Assembly (NCBI GenBank): GCA_024402335.1
Contig: JAKSTZ010000002.1
Span: 104,637-168,636, forward strand
Direction: 5' to 3'
Length of the DNA stretch: 64,000 bases
From: Bacteroidales bacterium
GTDB lineage: Bacteria > Bacteroidota > Bacteroidia > Bacteroidales > UBA1715
The notes beneath the pieces are model-generated. The model saw only the letters and a list, made by a program, of their open reading frames with translations. It ran no database searches and was not told the DNA's origin. Positions 20,979 through 28,978 of the stretch are shown here, piece after piece. Within the stretch, counting starts at the first letter, position 1. Each line of letters begins with the position of its first letter. Position numbers and translations under genes: made by a program.

Positions 20979-21947
20979 TTATCTATCCAATATTTCTGAA
21001 ATTACCCCATCCATTTCAGGATTTTGTCGGATTACACGTACGAATTTCGGAGAACGTACAATCTCAACTGGCACCATGCCCGATGCTGTCTTTTTTTCAA
21101 AATCAGCAACTGCTTCAAAATCAGACGGAAAATAGTCTTCCACACGACTTATCGGTACAAGAAAAGCTATAGTAACTTTATCTTTCATTAAATCTACAAG
21201 GATAGAACTGTCCTGTGGAACATTCAATAATTTTATTGGAACCGTTATCGATTGTTCTGTAAACTTTGCAACTTTTCCAGATACAACAATTTGGTCTTCG
21301 CTAATCGAAACATTAGCAAGTGGTTTGACATTTACTGATACAGAAAATGCTTCCTTTACTTTTTTCATTTCTACAGATTCACATTGAACCGAAGTTATTT
21401 TCTCCAAATCCTTGCTTGCACCATAAACAAATACAGAATCAGGTTGTATTTGTAATTCTCCATCTAACTCAAACTGCTGTCCAAACGTAATACTTACATC
21501 CGTTTTTACCGGCACAAATTTAGATGCCATAGTTTCATAACTAAAAACTACTTCATTAGGATACACATCCAATACCTTAAATTGATTTCCCAAAGAGTTC
21601 AGAAAAGAAGCATCCCTTGTACTAAGACGAGATATACCACGTTCATCATAACTACCGACATCAACAGTAATTTCAGAATCAGAGAAGAAGTAATATTTCC
21701 ACAATCCCCAACCTGTACTTTCAACAGTAACAAGTATTTTTTCAGGGACATACGAGACCAGTACTTTTGATTTAGGCACATTTATATAACAGACAGCTAC
21801 AGATATCTGTTCATTATACGTCTTTCCCATTTCCCTTGTTAGCCAAAACGTAAATGAAATTGCTAAACAAATAAAAAAAGGAAAATACTTTCTATAGCCT
21901 TTCAAAAAAGCTATTCTACGTTTGCTATATGAATGACTTAATTTCAC
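20979..21947 (-). CDS. YbbR-like domain protein
   Basis: A 322-residue protein with a single N-terminal membrane anchor (YFPFFICLAISFTFWLTREM) followed by YbbR-type beta repeats (for example VLVSYVPEKILVTVESTGWG and the stretch around LQIQPDSVFVYGASKDLEK). It likely faces the periplasm. YbbR proteins often neighbour dacA; here the partner is coaE. First gene after the yajC terminator, so it may be expressed by read-through or from an unseen promoter. Confidence 0.85.
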   Translation of the reverse strand: MKLSHSYSKRRIAFLKGYRKYFPFFICLAISFTFWLTREMGKTYNEQISVAVCYINVPKSKVLVSYVPEKILVTVESTGWGLWKYYFFSDSEITVDVGSYDERGISRLSTRDASFLNSLGNQFKVLDVYPNEVVFSYETMASKFVPVKTDVSITFGQQFELDGELQIQPDSVFVYGASKDLEKITSVQCESVEMKKVKEAFSVSVNVKPLANVSISEDQIVVSGKVAKFTEQSITVPIKLLNVPQDSSILVDLMKDKVTIAFLVPISRVEDYFPSDFEAVADFEKKTASGMVPVEIVRSPKFVRVIRQNPEMDGVISEILDR

Positions 21948-21950
21948 TTT

Positions 21951-21989
21951 GTAAAAATAAAAAAGGTTGATGAAAATTCATCAACCTTT
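21951..21989 (-). terminator. Terminator between yajC and ybbR
   Basis: A 13-bp perfect stem (21962-21974 with 21977-21989) is followed on the minus strand by a T-rich tract. It lies 21 bases after the yajC stop and ends just before the ybbR start. Confidence 0.85.
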
Positions 21990-22010
21990 CACACAAAATT
22001 TAACGTTCTA

Positions 22011-22328
22011 TTATTTTGTTTGTTCTGCCAATGAAGCTTGATCCTTCAACAAAGCAGCTTTGCTGATTTTTATTACTACATCTTTAGCTATTTCCAACAA
22101 AACTGTGCCATCACCTTTTATGTCGATAACCTTACCACTAATACCACCTATAGTAACAACAGAATCACCTTTCTTCAAATTATCACGAAATTTCAGTTCT
22201 TCTTTTTGTCTTTTCATTTGAGGGCGGATCATAAAGATGAAGAAAATCACCATAATACCAACCAACAACAACAAACTTCCAATACCATTTCCTTGAGCTG
22301 CAGGATCTACTTGTAATAACATATTCAT
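22011..22328 (-). CDS. yajC: Preprotein translocase subunit YajC
   Basis: A 105-residue single-span inner-membrane protein that associates with SecDF during secretion. The transmembrane helix (GIGSLLLLVGIMVIFFIFMI) is followed by the family motif RPQMKRQKEELKFRDNLKKG and the cytosolic domain GDSVVTIGGISGKVIDI. It has its own promoter and terminator. Confidence 0.95.
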   Translation of the reverse strand: MNMLLQVDPAAQGNGIGSLLLLVGIMVIFFIFMIRPQMKRQKEELKFRDNLKKGDSVVTIGGISGKVIDIKGDGTVLLEIAKDVVIKISKAALLKDQASLAEQTK

Positions 22329-22346
22329 ATTTTCTTTTATTTTTCA

Positions 22347-22375
22347 CAAAATTACAAGTTTCCCATTACCTGCAA
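22347..22375 (-). promoter_or_regulatory. yajC promoter
   Basis: TTG (22373-22375), 18 bases, then TAATTTTG (22347-22354) on the minus strand fit the Bacteroidota consensus, 18 bases before the yajC ATG. Confidence 0.65.
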
Positions 22376-22414
22376 TTTTTTATCTACAATCTATATAAAA
22401 AAAACTATTTTCTT

Positions 22415-23713
22415 CTATTCTACTAACTTTCCGAATACAATTCCGTCTTGAAACGATAACATTACGGGAACTATCATATTTTTTGCATTCCATGGAATTT
22501 TAGCTTGTACCTTTATATAATTATCGGTAAAACCTACTTGATAACCCTCTTTATTCTTTGTTTCAAACAATACCGGCCGTATAGTTCCATCGTATTTTTT
22601 ATAGAAAGTCTGAAGTTGTTGTTCCGACAATTGATGTAAACGAACACTTCGTTCGGTACGAACCGATTCTTGTATATGAGGTTTTATTTGCAGAGCATCG
22701 GTATTTTCTCGTTCAGAATAGGTAAACACATGCACAAAACTTATACCTAACGATTGTATAAAGTCATACGATTTTTGGAAATACTCATCCAATTCTCCCG
22801 GAGAACCAACCATGACATCCATTCCAATAAATGCATCAGGCAACTTCTCATGCACTTCTGCAATTTTTTTTGCAAAAAAATCTGTCGTATACCGACGACG
22901 CATCAATCGCAACACTTCGTCGCAACCGCACTGTAATGGTATATGAAAATGAGGCATGAAAGCACGGGATTTTGCGACAAAATCTATTACTTCACTTGTT
23001 AGTAGATTTGGTTCTATAGAAGAAATACGATATCGTTGAATACCTTCAACAGCGTCCAATGCTCGAATTAAGTCTATAAACGATTCATTGGTAGATTTAC
23101 CAAAATCACCAATATTAATACCACTGAGAACAATTTCTTTTACACCACGATTTGCTATTTCCTCTGCTTGTTGAACTAAGTTTTGAATAGTCGTATTACG
23201 ACTTTTACCACGAGCTAAAGGAATGGTACAATACGAACATCTATAATTACATCCATCTTGTACCTTCAAGAAAGAACGCGTACGTTCCGAACACGAATAT
23301 GCTCCACTAAAAGTTTCGACCTGTTCTATTGGAGAAACAACACCTTCGGGAACTATGGTACTCATCCGTTCTTTTTCCAAAGCCATAACCCGTTCGGTAA
23401 TAGAAAACTTTTCTTGCACGCCCAACACTAAGGCGACACCATCAAGTTGCAACAACTCTTGTGGTTTTAATTGGGCATAGCAACCAACCACAATTATCTT
23501 TGCATTAGGATTTCGCTTATGTGCAGCACGGATAGCCTGCCTTCCTTTTTTATTCGCCGACTCCGTTACACTACAAGAGTTAACAACATAATAATCTGCA
23601 ACATCAGAAAAAGCAACATGTTCAAATCCATGTTCTGTAAATTTACGAGAAATCGCATCTGTTTCTGCATAATTTAACTTACATCCTAATGTATAAAAAC
23701 CAATTGTAGCCAT
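22415..23713 (-). CDS. mtaB: tRNA t6A37 methylthiotransferase
   Basis: Radical-SAM enzyme that adds a methylthio group to t6A at position 37 of ANN-decoding tRNAs. About 432 residues: N-terminal UPF0004 domain with cysteines at GCKLNYAET (C11), NSCSVTESANKKGRQ and VVGCYAQ; the SAM-cluster motif CNYRCSYC; and a C-terminal TRAM-like region. The open frame extends to 24046, but a TATATTTG element at 23730-23737 places transcription start just before the ATG at 23713, so that start (MATIGFYTLGCKLN) is chosen. The in-frame ATG at 23728 would fall in the promoter. Confidence 0.92.
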   Translation of the reverse strand: MATIGFYTLGCKLNYAETDAISRKFTEHGFEHVAFSDVADYYVVNSCSVTESANKKGRQAIRAAHKRNPNAKIIVVGCYAQLKPQELLQLDGVALVLGVQEKFSITERVMALEKERMSTIVPEGVVSPIEQVETFSGAYSCSERTRSFLKVQDGCNYRCSYCTIPLARGKSRNTTIQNLVQQAEEIANRGVKEIVLSGINIGDFGKSTNESFIDLIRALDAVEGIQRYRISSIEPNLLTSEVIDFVAKSRAFMPHFHIPLQCGCDEVLRLMRRRYTTDFFAKKIAEVHEKLPDAFIGMDVMVGSPGELDEYFQKSYDFIQSLGISFVHVFTYSERENTDALQIKPHIQESVRTERSVRLHQLSEQQLQTFYKKYDGTIRPVLFETKNKEGYQVGFTDNYIKVQAKIPWNAKNMIVPVMLSFQDGIVFGKLVE

Positions 23714-23729
23714 AGCAATAAAATTCATG

Positions 23730-23737
23730 CAAATATA
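23730..23737 (-). promoter_or_regulatory. mtaB promoter -7 element
   Basis: TATATTTG on the minus strand, 16 bases before the chosen ATG; it rules out longer N-termini. No clear -33 element. Confidence 0.55.
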
Positions 23738-23830
23738 AAATTTATCATGATTTCTACTACGAGTTACAGTGTGAACAACTATAAAACAAAGAAAAAGATG
23801 AAAAAATGTTAAAAACAACTCAAAATGCAC

Positions 23831-23860
23831 TTGACTTTTTCTTGCAATCTTATATATTTG
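23831..23860 (+). promoter_or_regulatory. rpoD promoter
   Basis: TTGAC at 23831 is followed after 19 bases (counted from TTG) by TATATTTG at 23853-23860, a close match to the Bacteroidota -33/-7 consensus, 28 bases before the rpoD ATG. Confidence 0.8.
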
Positions 23861-23888
23861 CGTGTTTTTTTGGGTGTAAAAGGTAGAT

Positions 23889-24752
23889 ATGAGACAGTTA
23901 AAAATCACAAAACAAGTAACTAACAGAGACACTCCGTCGTTAGACAAGTACTTACACGAAATCGGAAAAGTTGACCTTATTTCTGCAGAAGAAGAGGTAG
24001 AATTAGCAAAAAGAATTAAAGAAGGTGACCAAAAAGCACTTGACAAATTAATTAAAGCAAACTTACGTTTCGTTGTTTCTGTATCAAAACAATATCAAAA
24101 CCAAGGATTAAGCCTACCCGACCTTATTAATGAAGGTAATTTAGGTTTAATCAAAGCTGCACAAAGATTTGATGAAACACGTGGTTTCAAATTCATTTCC
24201 TATGCTGTATGGTGGATTCGTCAATCAATATTACAAGCTTTGGCAGAACAAGCTCGTATTGTCCGCTTACCATTAAACAAGATTGGTAACATCAACAAAA
24301 TCAACAAGACCCTTTCAAATCTTGAACAAGAATTTGAACGTGAGCCAACTGCTGAAGAAATAGCCAATGAAATGGGTTGTGGAACTTCCGATGTAAAAGA
24401 ATCCATGAAGAATTCCGGCCGACACATTTCTATGGATGCTCCTCTTTCACAAAGTGAAGAAGGTACATTATACGATGTATTGGACAACAAAGATACTCCA
24501 TCACCAGACCAAACATTACTTCAAGAATCTTTACGAAAAGAAATCGACCGTGCAATCTCTACACTAACAGAACGTGAAGCAAACATTGTTCGTATGTATT
24601 TCGGTATTGGTCAGAAAAATCCTTCTACATTAGAAGAAATCGGTGCTGAACTTGGATTAACAAGAGAACGCGTTCGTCAAATCAAAGAGAAAGCAGTTCG
24701 TAGATTAAAACAAACAGCTAGAAGTAAAATCTTAAAATCATATCTAGGTTAA
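23889..24752 (+). CDS. rpoD: Primary RNA polymerase sigma factor
   Basis: A 287-residue group 1 sigma factor of the short Bacteroidota type, without the long acidic region 1.1. Region 1.2 ([20 protein letters not shown]), region 2 ([20 protein letters not shown] and the -10 reading [14 protein letters not shown]), region 3 and region 4.2 ([20 protein letters not shown]) are all present. This factor is expected to read the TTG/TAnnTTTG promoters seen across the window. It has its own promoter and terminator. Confidence 0.96.
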   Translation: MRQLKITKQVTNRDTPSLDKYLHEIGKVDLISAEEEVELAKRIKEGDQKALDKLIKANLRFVVSVSKQYQNQGLSLPDLINEGNLGLIKAAQRFDETRGFKFISYAVWWIRQSILQALAEQARIVRLPLNKIGNINKINKTLSNLEQEFEREPTAEEIANEMGCGTSDVKESMKNSGRHISMDAPLSQSEEGTLYDVLDNKDTPSPDQTLLQESLRKEIDRAISTLTEREANIVRMYFGIGQKNPSTLEEIGAELGLTRERVRQIKEKAVRRLKQTARSKILKSYLG

Positions 24753-24774
24753 TAACTACCTAAATATTATCACT

Positions 24775-24803
24775 AAAGCCGTCTTTTCGACGGCTTTTTT
24801 TGT
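24775..24803 (+). terminator. Intrinsic terminator of rpoD
   Basis: A 9-bp GC-rich stem (24775-24783 with 24789-24797) and short loop run into seven T, 22 bases after the stop. Confidence 0.92.
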
Positions 24804-24903
24804 TATGTAGATTATTTGTTGAAAAATAAATCAAAAAACATTGGCTCTATACCACCTACCAAACAAAAAACAAATAATTTTGCCCTCGTTTAGAAAAAAT
24901 AGC

Positions 24904-26280
24904 ATGAAGAAATTATTATCAACAATTATAGGCCTCACACTAGCTGCCGCCCTATTCGCTCAGTCAGAATTCAAAATCTACGGTAAAATCAAAGCCGTTA
25001 ACGGTCCAGCCCAAGGAGTAACAATCAAAGTAACTCAACGCGGATACAAATTCAAAGAAGTAACAACCGACGAACGTGGTAACTACGAATTATATTTACC
25101 CTACGGTAAAAACTATGTCATCACTTATACAATGGACGGCTTCCAGACACTAACATTCGAAGCAATGATGGAACTACCATCAAATGCACCACAATGCTGC
25201 TATCGTCCGTTAGAAATATCATATCATTTATTTAACCCAGCTGAAAAATACAAGAAACTGTTCAACAAAACATTCCATGTCATCGCCTACGAAAAGCAAT
25301 ACAGAGGATTCAATTACGATTTGGACATAGACTACATGGTACAACAAAGAATCGTAAATACAGAATTGTTCGAAAAGCAACTGGAAATAGCTCAAAACGG
25401 CGCAGAAAGCAATAAAGACTCCATCAAAGCAGAAAAGCGCTACATGGCATTAATAAACCAAGGAACCGTATATTACGAGAAAGCACAATTCTATGCTGCA
25501 CGCAAATTCTTTAGCGAAGCACAAAAATTAAAACCACACAGACTCTATTCGCAATACAAATTACAAGACATACAAACGGAATTAAATCGTTTCGAAACAA
25601 AAGCCGAATTATTAGGGATAAATCTTGACTCACTTATAGAACAAGAGCTTGCAAAAGTTGACACAACAGACGGTGTAAAGACATACCCTGCGTATGTTCC
25701 CCTAACAGACCAACAAGTTGAAGAAATATTTAGAACAGAGTTACAAAAACAAGTATATGCTTCGAGTTCAAATATTGCAGAAGGAAACAGGACAATGCGT
25801 TTAATGGATGAATTCTTCAGCAAAGAAACTATACAAAATACAACTATAGCAAAAGAAACTCCTAAGAAAAAAGAGAAGAAGAAAGAACCAGAACCTGTTG
25901 TTGCTAAAGAAGAGCCAAAGAAGGAACAACCAAAAGAAGCAATTGATTTGTCTAAGAAACCAAAGAAAGTTGTAGTTGTCGAACAACCAGTGAAAAAAGT
26001 TGTGGATTTTGCGACATACCAGGATTCATTGATGCATAAATATCCTAACGAACGTACGATTGAAATCACACAAGATGCACACAAAAAGACAACACGTGTA
26101 TTTATGAACAATGGAAAACAAGTAGAAATATACACTATGGTTGAACACTCTTGGGGAGCAACATATTACTTCTTAGAAGAATACCCTACTGGTACGACAA
26201 GCATTGGATATGCCGCATTCGTAAACAAGACAAAACTTACGGATTTAAATAACATACAACCAACAAATACAAATCAGTAA
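24904..26280 (+). CDS. Secreted protein with carboxypeptidase-regulatory-like domain
   Basis: About 458 residues. The ATG at 24904 gives a signal peptide (MKKLLSTIIGLTLAAALFAQ); earlier in-frame codons are upstream of a TAATTTTG promoter element at 24875-24882. After the signal comes a carboxypeptidase-regulatory-like beta sandwich (about 22-95: EFKIYGKIKAVNG, TTDERGNYELYLPYGKNY), then a helical TPR-like part (ALINQGTVYYEKAQFYAARK), a Lys/Glu/Pro-rich linker at about 315-370, and a conserved-looking C-terminal domain of about 85 residues (SWGATYYFLEEYPTGTTSIG). The role is unknown; the layout suggests a periplasmic or surface structural protein. Confidence 0.75.
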   Translation: MKKLLSTIIGLTLAAALFAQSEFKIYGKIKAVNGPAQGVTIKVTQRGYKFKEVTTDERGNYELYLPYGKNYVITYTMDGFQTLTFEAMMELPSNAPQCCYRPLEISYHLFNPAEKYKKLFNKTFHVIAYEKQYRGFNYDLDIDYMVQQRIVNTELFEKQLEIAQNGAESNKDSIKAEKRYMALINQGTVYYEKAQFYAARKFFSEAQKLKPHRLYSQYKLQDIQTELNRFETKAELLGINLDSLIEQELAKVDTTDGVKTYPAYVPLTDQQVEEIFRTELQKQVYASSSNIAEGNRTMRLMDEFFSKETIQNTTIAKETPKKKEKKKEPEPVVAKEEPKKEQPKEAIDLSKKPKKVVVVEQPVKKVVDFATYQDSLMHKYPNERTIEITQDAHKKTTRVFMNNGKQVEIYTMVEHSWGATYYFLEEYPTGTTSIGYAAFVNKTKLTDLNNIQPTNTNQ

Positions 26281-26300
26281 CAAAAACAAACAAATAAGAG

Positions 26301-26337
26301 AAAACGGTATTGAAGAAATTTCAATACCGTTTTTTTA
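26301..26337 (+). terminator. Intrinsic terminator
   Basis: A stem of about 14 bp (26301-26314 with 26320-26333) and GAAAT loop run into T, 20 bases after the preceding stop and about 40 bases before the ECF sigma gene. Confidence 0.88.
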
Positions 26338-26377
26338 TTACAGAAAAAGCTGTACTTTCACACCAAAATTTGGTATA

Positions 26378-26926
26378 ATGGATAGCAGTAATAAAAAAAC
26401 AAGAAGCCAGCAAGAATGGAACGAGTTGTTTCATTCCCTTTATACCAATTACTACAAAAAGCTTTGTATTTTCGCAAACACATATTTGTACGACGAGGAC
26501 GAAGCCGAAGAAATTGTACAACGAGTAATGACGAAACTTTGGGAGCAAAAAGACGATTACGACACGATACAAAACGTTAGTTCTTACCTATACCGTTCTG
26601 TACGAAATCATTGCCTCAACACAATTAATCATAAAAAGACAGAAGAAAAATACAAATCCGATGCTTGGAATGAATTGAGGATATTGGAGATGAAAGCTAC
26701 CGAAGAAGATTTATCGGAAGAAAAAGAACAAAAACTCAAAGAAGCTATCGAAAATTTGCCAGAGCGTTGTCAAGATGTACTAACACTAAGCAAATTTCAA
26801 GGATTAAAGAACAAAGAAATTGCCGAACAACTTAACATTTCCGTCAAGGCTGTCGAAGCAAATATAACAAGAGCTTTTGCAACACTCCGAAAAGTATTAC
26901 AAAGCCCTAATAATTCTGAAAGCTAA
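26378..26926 (+). CDS. ECF-type RNA polymerase sigma factor
   Basis: A 182-residue extracytoplasmic-function sigma factor: region 2 at about 20-90 (LYDEDEAEEIVQRVMTKLWE, SSYLYRSVRNHCLNTI) and region 4 at about 120-178 (LPERCQDVLTLSKFQGLKNK, then EIAEQLNISVKAVEANITRA). It resembles the Bacteroidota expanded ECF families. No anti-sigma factor or SusC-like gene is adjacent, so its control is not visible here. Its last 4 bases overlap the end of the converging HEAT-like gene. Confidence 0.9.
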   Translation: MDSSNKKTRSQQEWNELFHSLYTNYYKKLCIFANTYLYDEDEAEEIVQRVMTKLWEQKDDYDTIQNVSSYLYRSVRNHCLNTINHKKTEEKYKSDAWNELRILEMKATEEDLSEEKEQKLKEAIENLPERCQDVLTLSKFQGLKNKEIAEQLNISVKAVEANITRAFATLRKVLQSPNNSES

Positions 26927-27435
26927 GACAAAATTTGAATTGCTTCTTGGATCAACACTGACTTTTCTGATTTGTCATTTTGTACACCTTCGGTAAGCGT
27001 AGTAACTAATGATTGTTTTTGTTCTTCACCAAGATTTTCAGAACACAATTCCAAATTCGTAAAAGCCTCAATTGCCGTTTCATATGTATCTTCCAACAAA
27101 ATTTTCACAAACAAATCCGCAGATTTAGAAAAATCCATGTTTGTTTGCCACATAGTTGCAAGAATTTCCTTTTTTTCCGCCACTAAATCTTTATTTTGTA
27201 AAGCAGAAACAAAAACATCAATAGCTTCCGAACTTTTAGTATCGACAAGACATGCGTACACATCTCTTTTTAAGGATTCTGAAGTTGTTTGAATCAACAA
27301 ATCAAACAACAGAGGCAACATTTTTACCGAACCATTTTCATGAATATATGAAATAGCATCATGTATGAGTGACTCATTTTCAGAAGAAAAAACCTCCTGT
27401 ATTTCTTTTATAGCAGCGGATTCACTTAATTCCAT
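26923..27435 (-). CDS. HEAT-repeat-like helical protein, unknown function
   Basis: A 170-residue, acidic, all-helical protein without signal peptide or membrane segment. Repeating helical pairs such as SLIHDAISYIHENGSVKMLP, then DVYACLVDTKSSEAIDVFVS, suggest HEAT-type repeats. Family members usually scaffold protein contacts; the partner here is unknown. It converges on the ECF sigma gene with a 4-base overlap and diverges from the lipoprotein gene. Confidence 0.65.
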   Translation of the reverse strand: MELSESAAIKEIQEVFSSENESLIHDAISYIHENGSVKMLPLLFDLLIQTTSESLKRDVYACLVDTKSSEAIDVFVSALQNKDLVAEKKEILATMWQTNMDFSKSADLFVKILLEDTYETAIEAFTNLELCSENLGEEQKQSLVTTLTEGVQNDKSEKSVLIQEAIQILS

Positions 27436-27534
27436 ATTTTTATTTATTAAATTTACACACAGAAAACATTTGCAAATAAAAAAAATTAGTAATTTTACGC
27501 AAACAATAAATGTAGCATTTTTAAACTAAAACCT

Positions 27535-28440
27535 ATGCGAAGTAACACAAAATTAGTCCAAATGATAGTCGTGGCAGGATTATTAGTTGGTACAGTAAGT
27601 TGTAGCAATGACGACAAATCAAAATCTTCTTCAGAAGAAACGGTTAGTCAAGAACAACTAGAAAAACAAAAAGTTATAGACGATGTTAAGAAAGTAATGT
27701 ATTCTTTACCTTCTCCTGTAGAAACAACATTATTATTAAAGAGAGCTGGTGCAGGATACGATGAATCATTACTTAACCCAACTTCAAACACAAATAAATA
27801 CAACACAGACAAGCAAAAAGCTTTGAATCTTGGTATTTATGGTGCAGATTTGAGTTACGCAAGTATCTTTGAACAAAACCAAACTATCATGCAATACATG
27901 CAAGTTTCTAAGAAATTAGCAATCGGTTTGGATTTGTTACAAGCAATTGACCAATCAATCATTGACCGTTTGGAAGCAAACCACGACAACAGAGACTCTG
28001 TTATCCGCATCATTTCTGAAACATTCTTGAACTCAAACTCTACATTAAAAGAAGACGACAGACCAGAAATGGCAGCTTTGATTCTTGCTGGTGGATGGGT
28101 TGAAGCTTTGTATTTAGCAACTCAACTTACAAAAGATGTTAAGAAAGATAAAGATTTGATTGAAAGAATCGTTGAACAAAAGTTATCTTTCTCAGAAATG
28201 GAAAAATTGTTAGGTGAATATATCGACAATCCTGATATTGCTGATGTATTAAGCCAAATCCAACCTATTTCTAAAGCATTCAATGCTATTGAAATTGAAA
28301 AATCTGGAATTGAAACAATTACAGACGAAGAATCTGGATCTACAGTGTTGAAAGCAACACAAAAAATCAATATTACTCAAGCTCAATATGACGCTTTGAA
28401 AGCAGAAGCTGCAAAATTGAGAAATTCATTCATCCAATAA
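27535..28440 (+). CDS. Predicted lipoprotein, unknown function
   Basis: A 301-residue protein with a lipoprotein signal: hydrophobic stretch and lipobox VGTVSC, with the acylated cysteine at about residue 23, followed by SNDDKSKSSSEE. The mature part is mainly helical (TIMQYMQVSKKLAIGLDLLQ, PEMAALILAGGWVEALYLAT) with an Asp/Asn-rich feel. No family recognised with confidence. It is followed after 20 bases by a second small secreted protein and a shared terminator, so the two are probably a bicistronic unit. Confidence 0.75.
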   Translation: MRSNTKLVQMIVVAGLLVGTVSCSNDDKSKSSSEETVSQEQLEKQKVIDDVKKVMYSLPSPVETTLLLKRAGAGYDESLLNPTSNTNKYNTDKQKALNLGIYGADLSYASIFEQNQTIMQYMQVSKKLAIGLDLLQAIDQSIIDRLEANHDNRDSVIRIISETFLNSNSTLKEDDRPEMAALILAGGWVEALYLATQLTKDVKKDKDLIERIVEQKLSFSEMEKLLGEYIDNPDIADVLSQIQPISKAFNAIEIEKSGIETITDEESGSTVLKATQKINITQAQYDALKAEAAKLRNSFIQ

Positions 28441-28460
28441 TTTAAAGAAATAGCAATAGT

Positions 28461-28904
28461 ATGAAAAGCATTAGTAAAATAGTTGTATTGGTAGTATCGT
28501 TCGTATTGTTAGGAACTTTATCTTACGGACAATGTAGAACATTCGCAAAAGCAGAATGTAAACCAAGTTTGGAACCTTATGTTCACGATGGTATTTTCAA
28601 CGCCACAGAATTAGGCGAAGGTGAATCAGCAGAATTGTACAAAACATTCTACTCAAATCAAAATTATCGTATTGCGATTTGTGGTGACAACAACCTTCCT
28701 AAAATCAAATTCTCTATCATGGATGCCGATAGAAATGTTTTATTCACAAACGCAAAACATTCTTTCAAACGTGTATGGGATTTCAAAATGGAATCAAGTC
28801 AACAATTGATTATCTCAATTGAAGTAGAAACAAACGATAACGCTATTTCCGACGAAACTGCTCGTGGTTGTGTAGCTGTACTAGTTGGTTTCTCTGCTAA
28901 CTAA
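28461..28904 (+). CDS. Small secreted protein, unknown function
   Basis: A 147-residue protein with a signal peptide (MKSISKIVVLVVSFVLLGTL, cut near SYGQ). The mature part holds four cysteines (CRTFAKAEC near the start, ICGDN, ARGCVAVL) that could form two disulphides, and beta-rich segments such as PKIKFSIMDADRNVLFTN. No family recognised. It lies 20 bases after the lipoprotein gene and shares its terminator, so a joint role at the envelope is likely but unproven. Confidence 0.72.
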   Translation: MKSISKIVVLVVSFVLLGTLSYGQCRTFAKAECKPSLEPYVHDGIFNATELGEGESAELYKTFYSNQNYRIAICGDNNLPKIKFSIMDADRNVLFTNAKHSFKRVWDFKMESSQQLIISIEVETNDNAISDETARGCVAVLVGFSAN

Positions 28905-28928
28905 ATTTGAAAAAAATTGTATCATTAT

Positions 28929-28957
28929 AAAAGGCGGTAATATAACCGCCTTTTTTT
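28929..28957 (+). terminator. Intrinsic terminator
   Basis: A 10-bp stem (28929-28938 with 28945-28954) and 6-base loop run into T, closing the lipoprotein/secreted-protein unit. Confidence 0.9.
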
Positions 28958-28978
28958 GTAACCCTTCTCCCCTTTTTC

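Noticed and set aside
23714..24046. Long N-terminal extension of MtaB
   Set aside because: The extension crosses the mtaB promoter element and the oppositely directed rpoD promoter, and is not part of the family.
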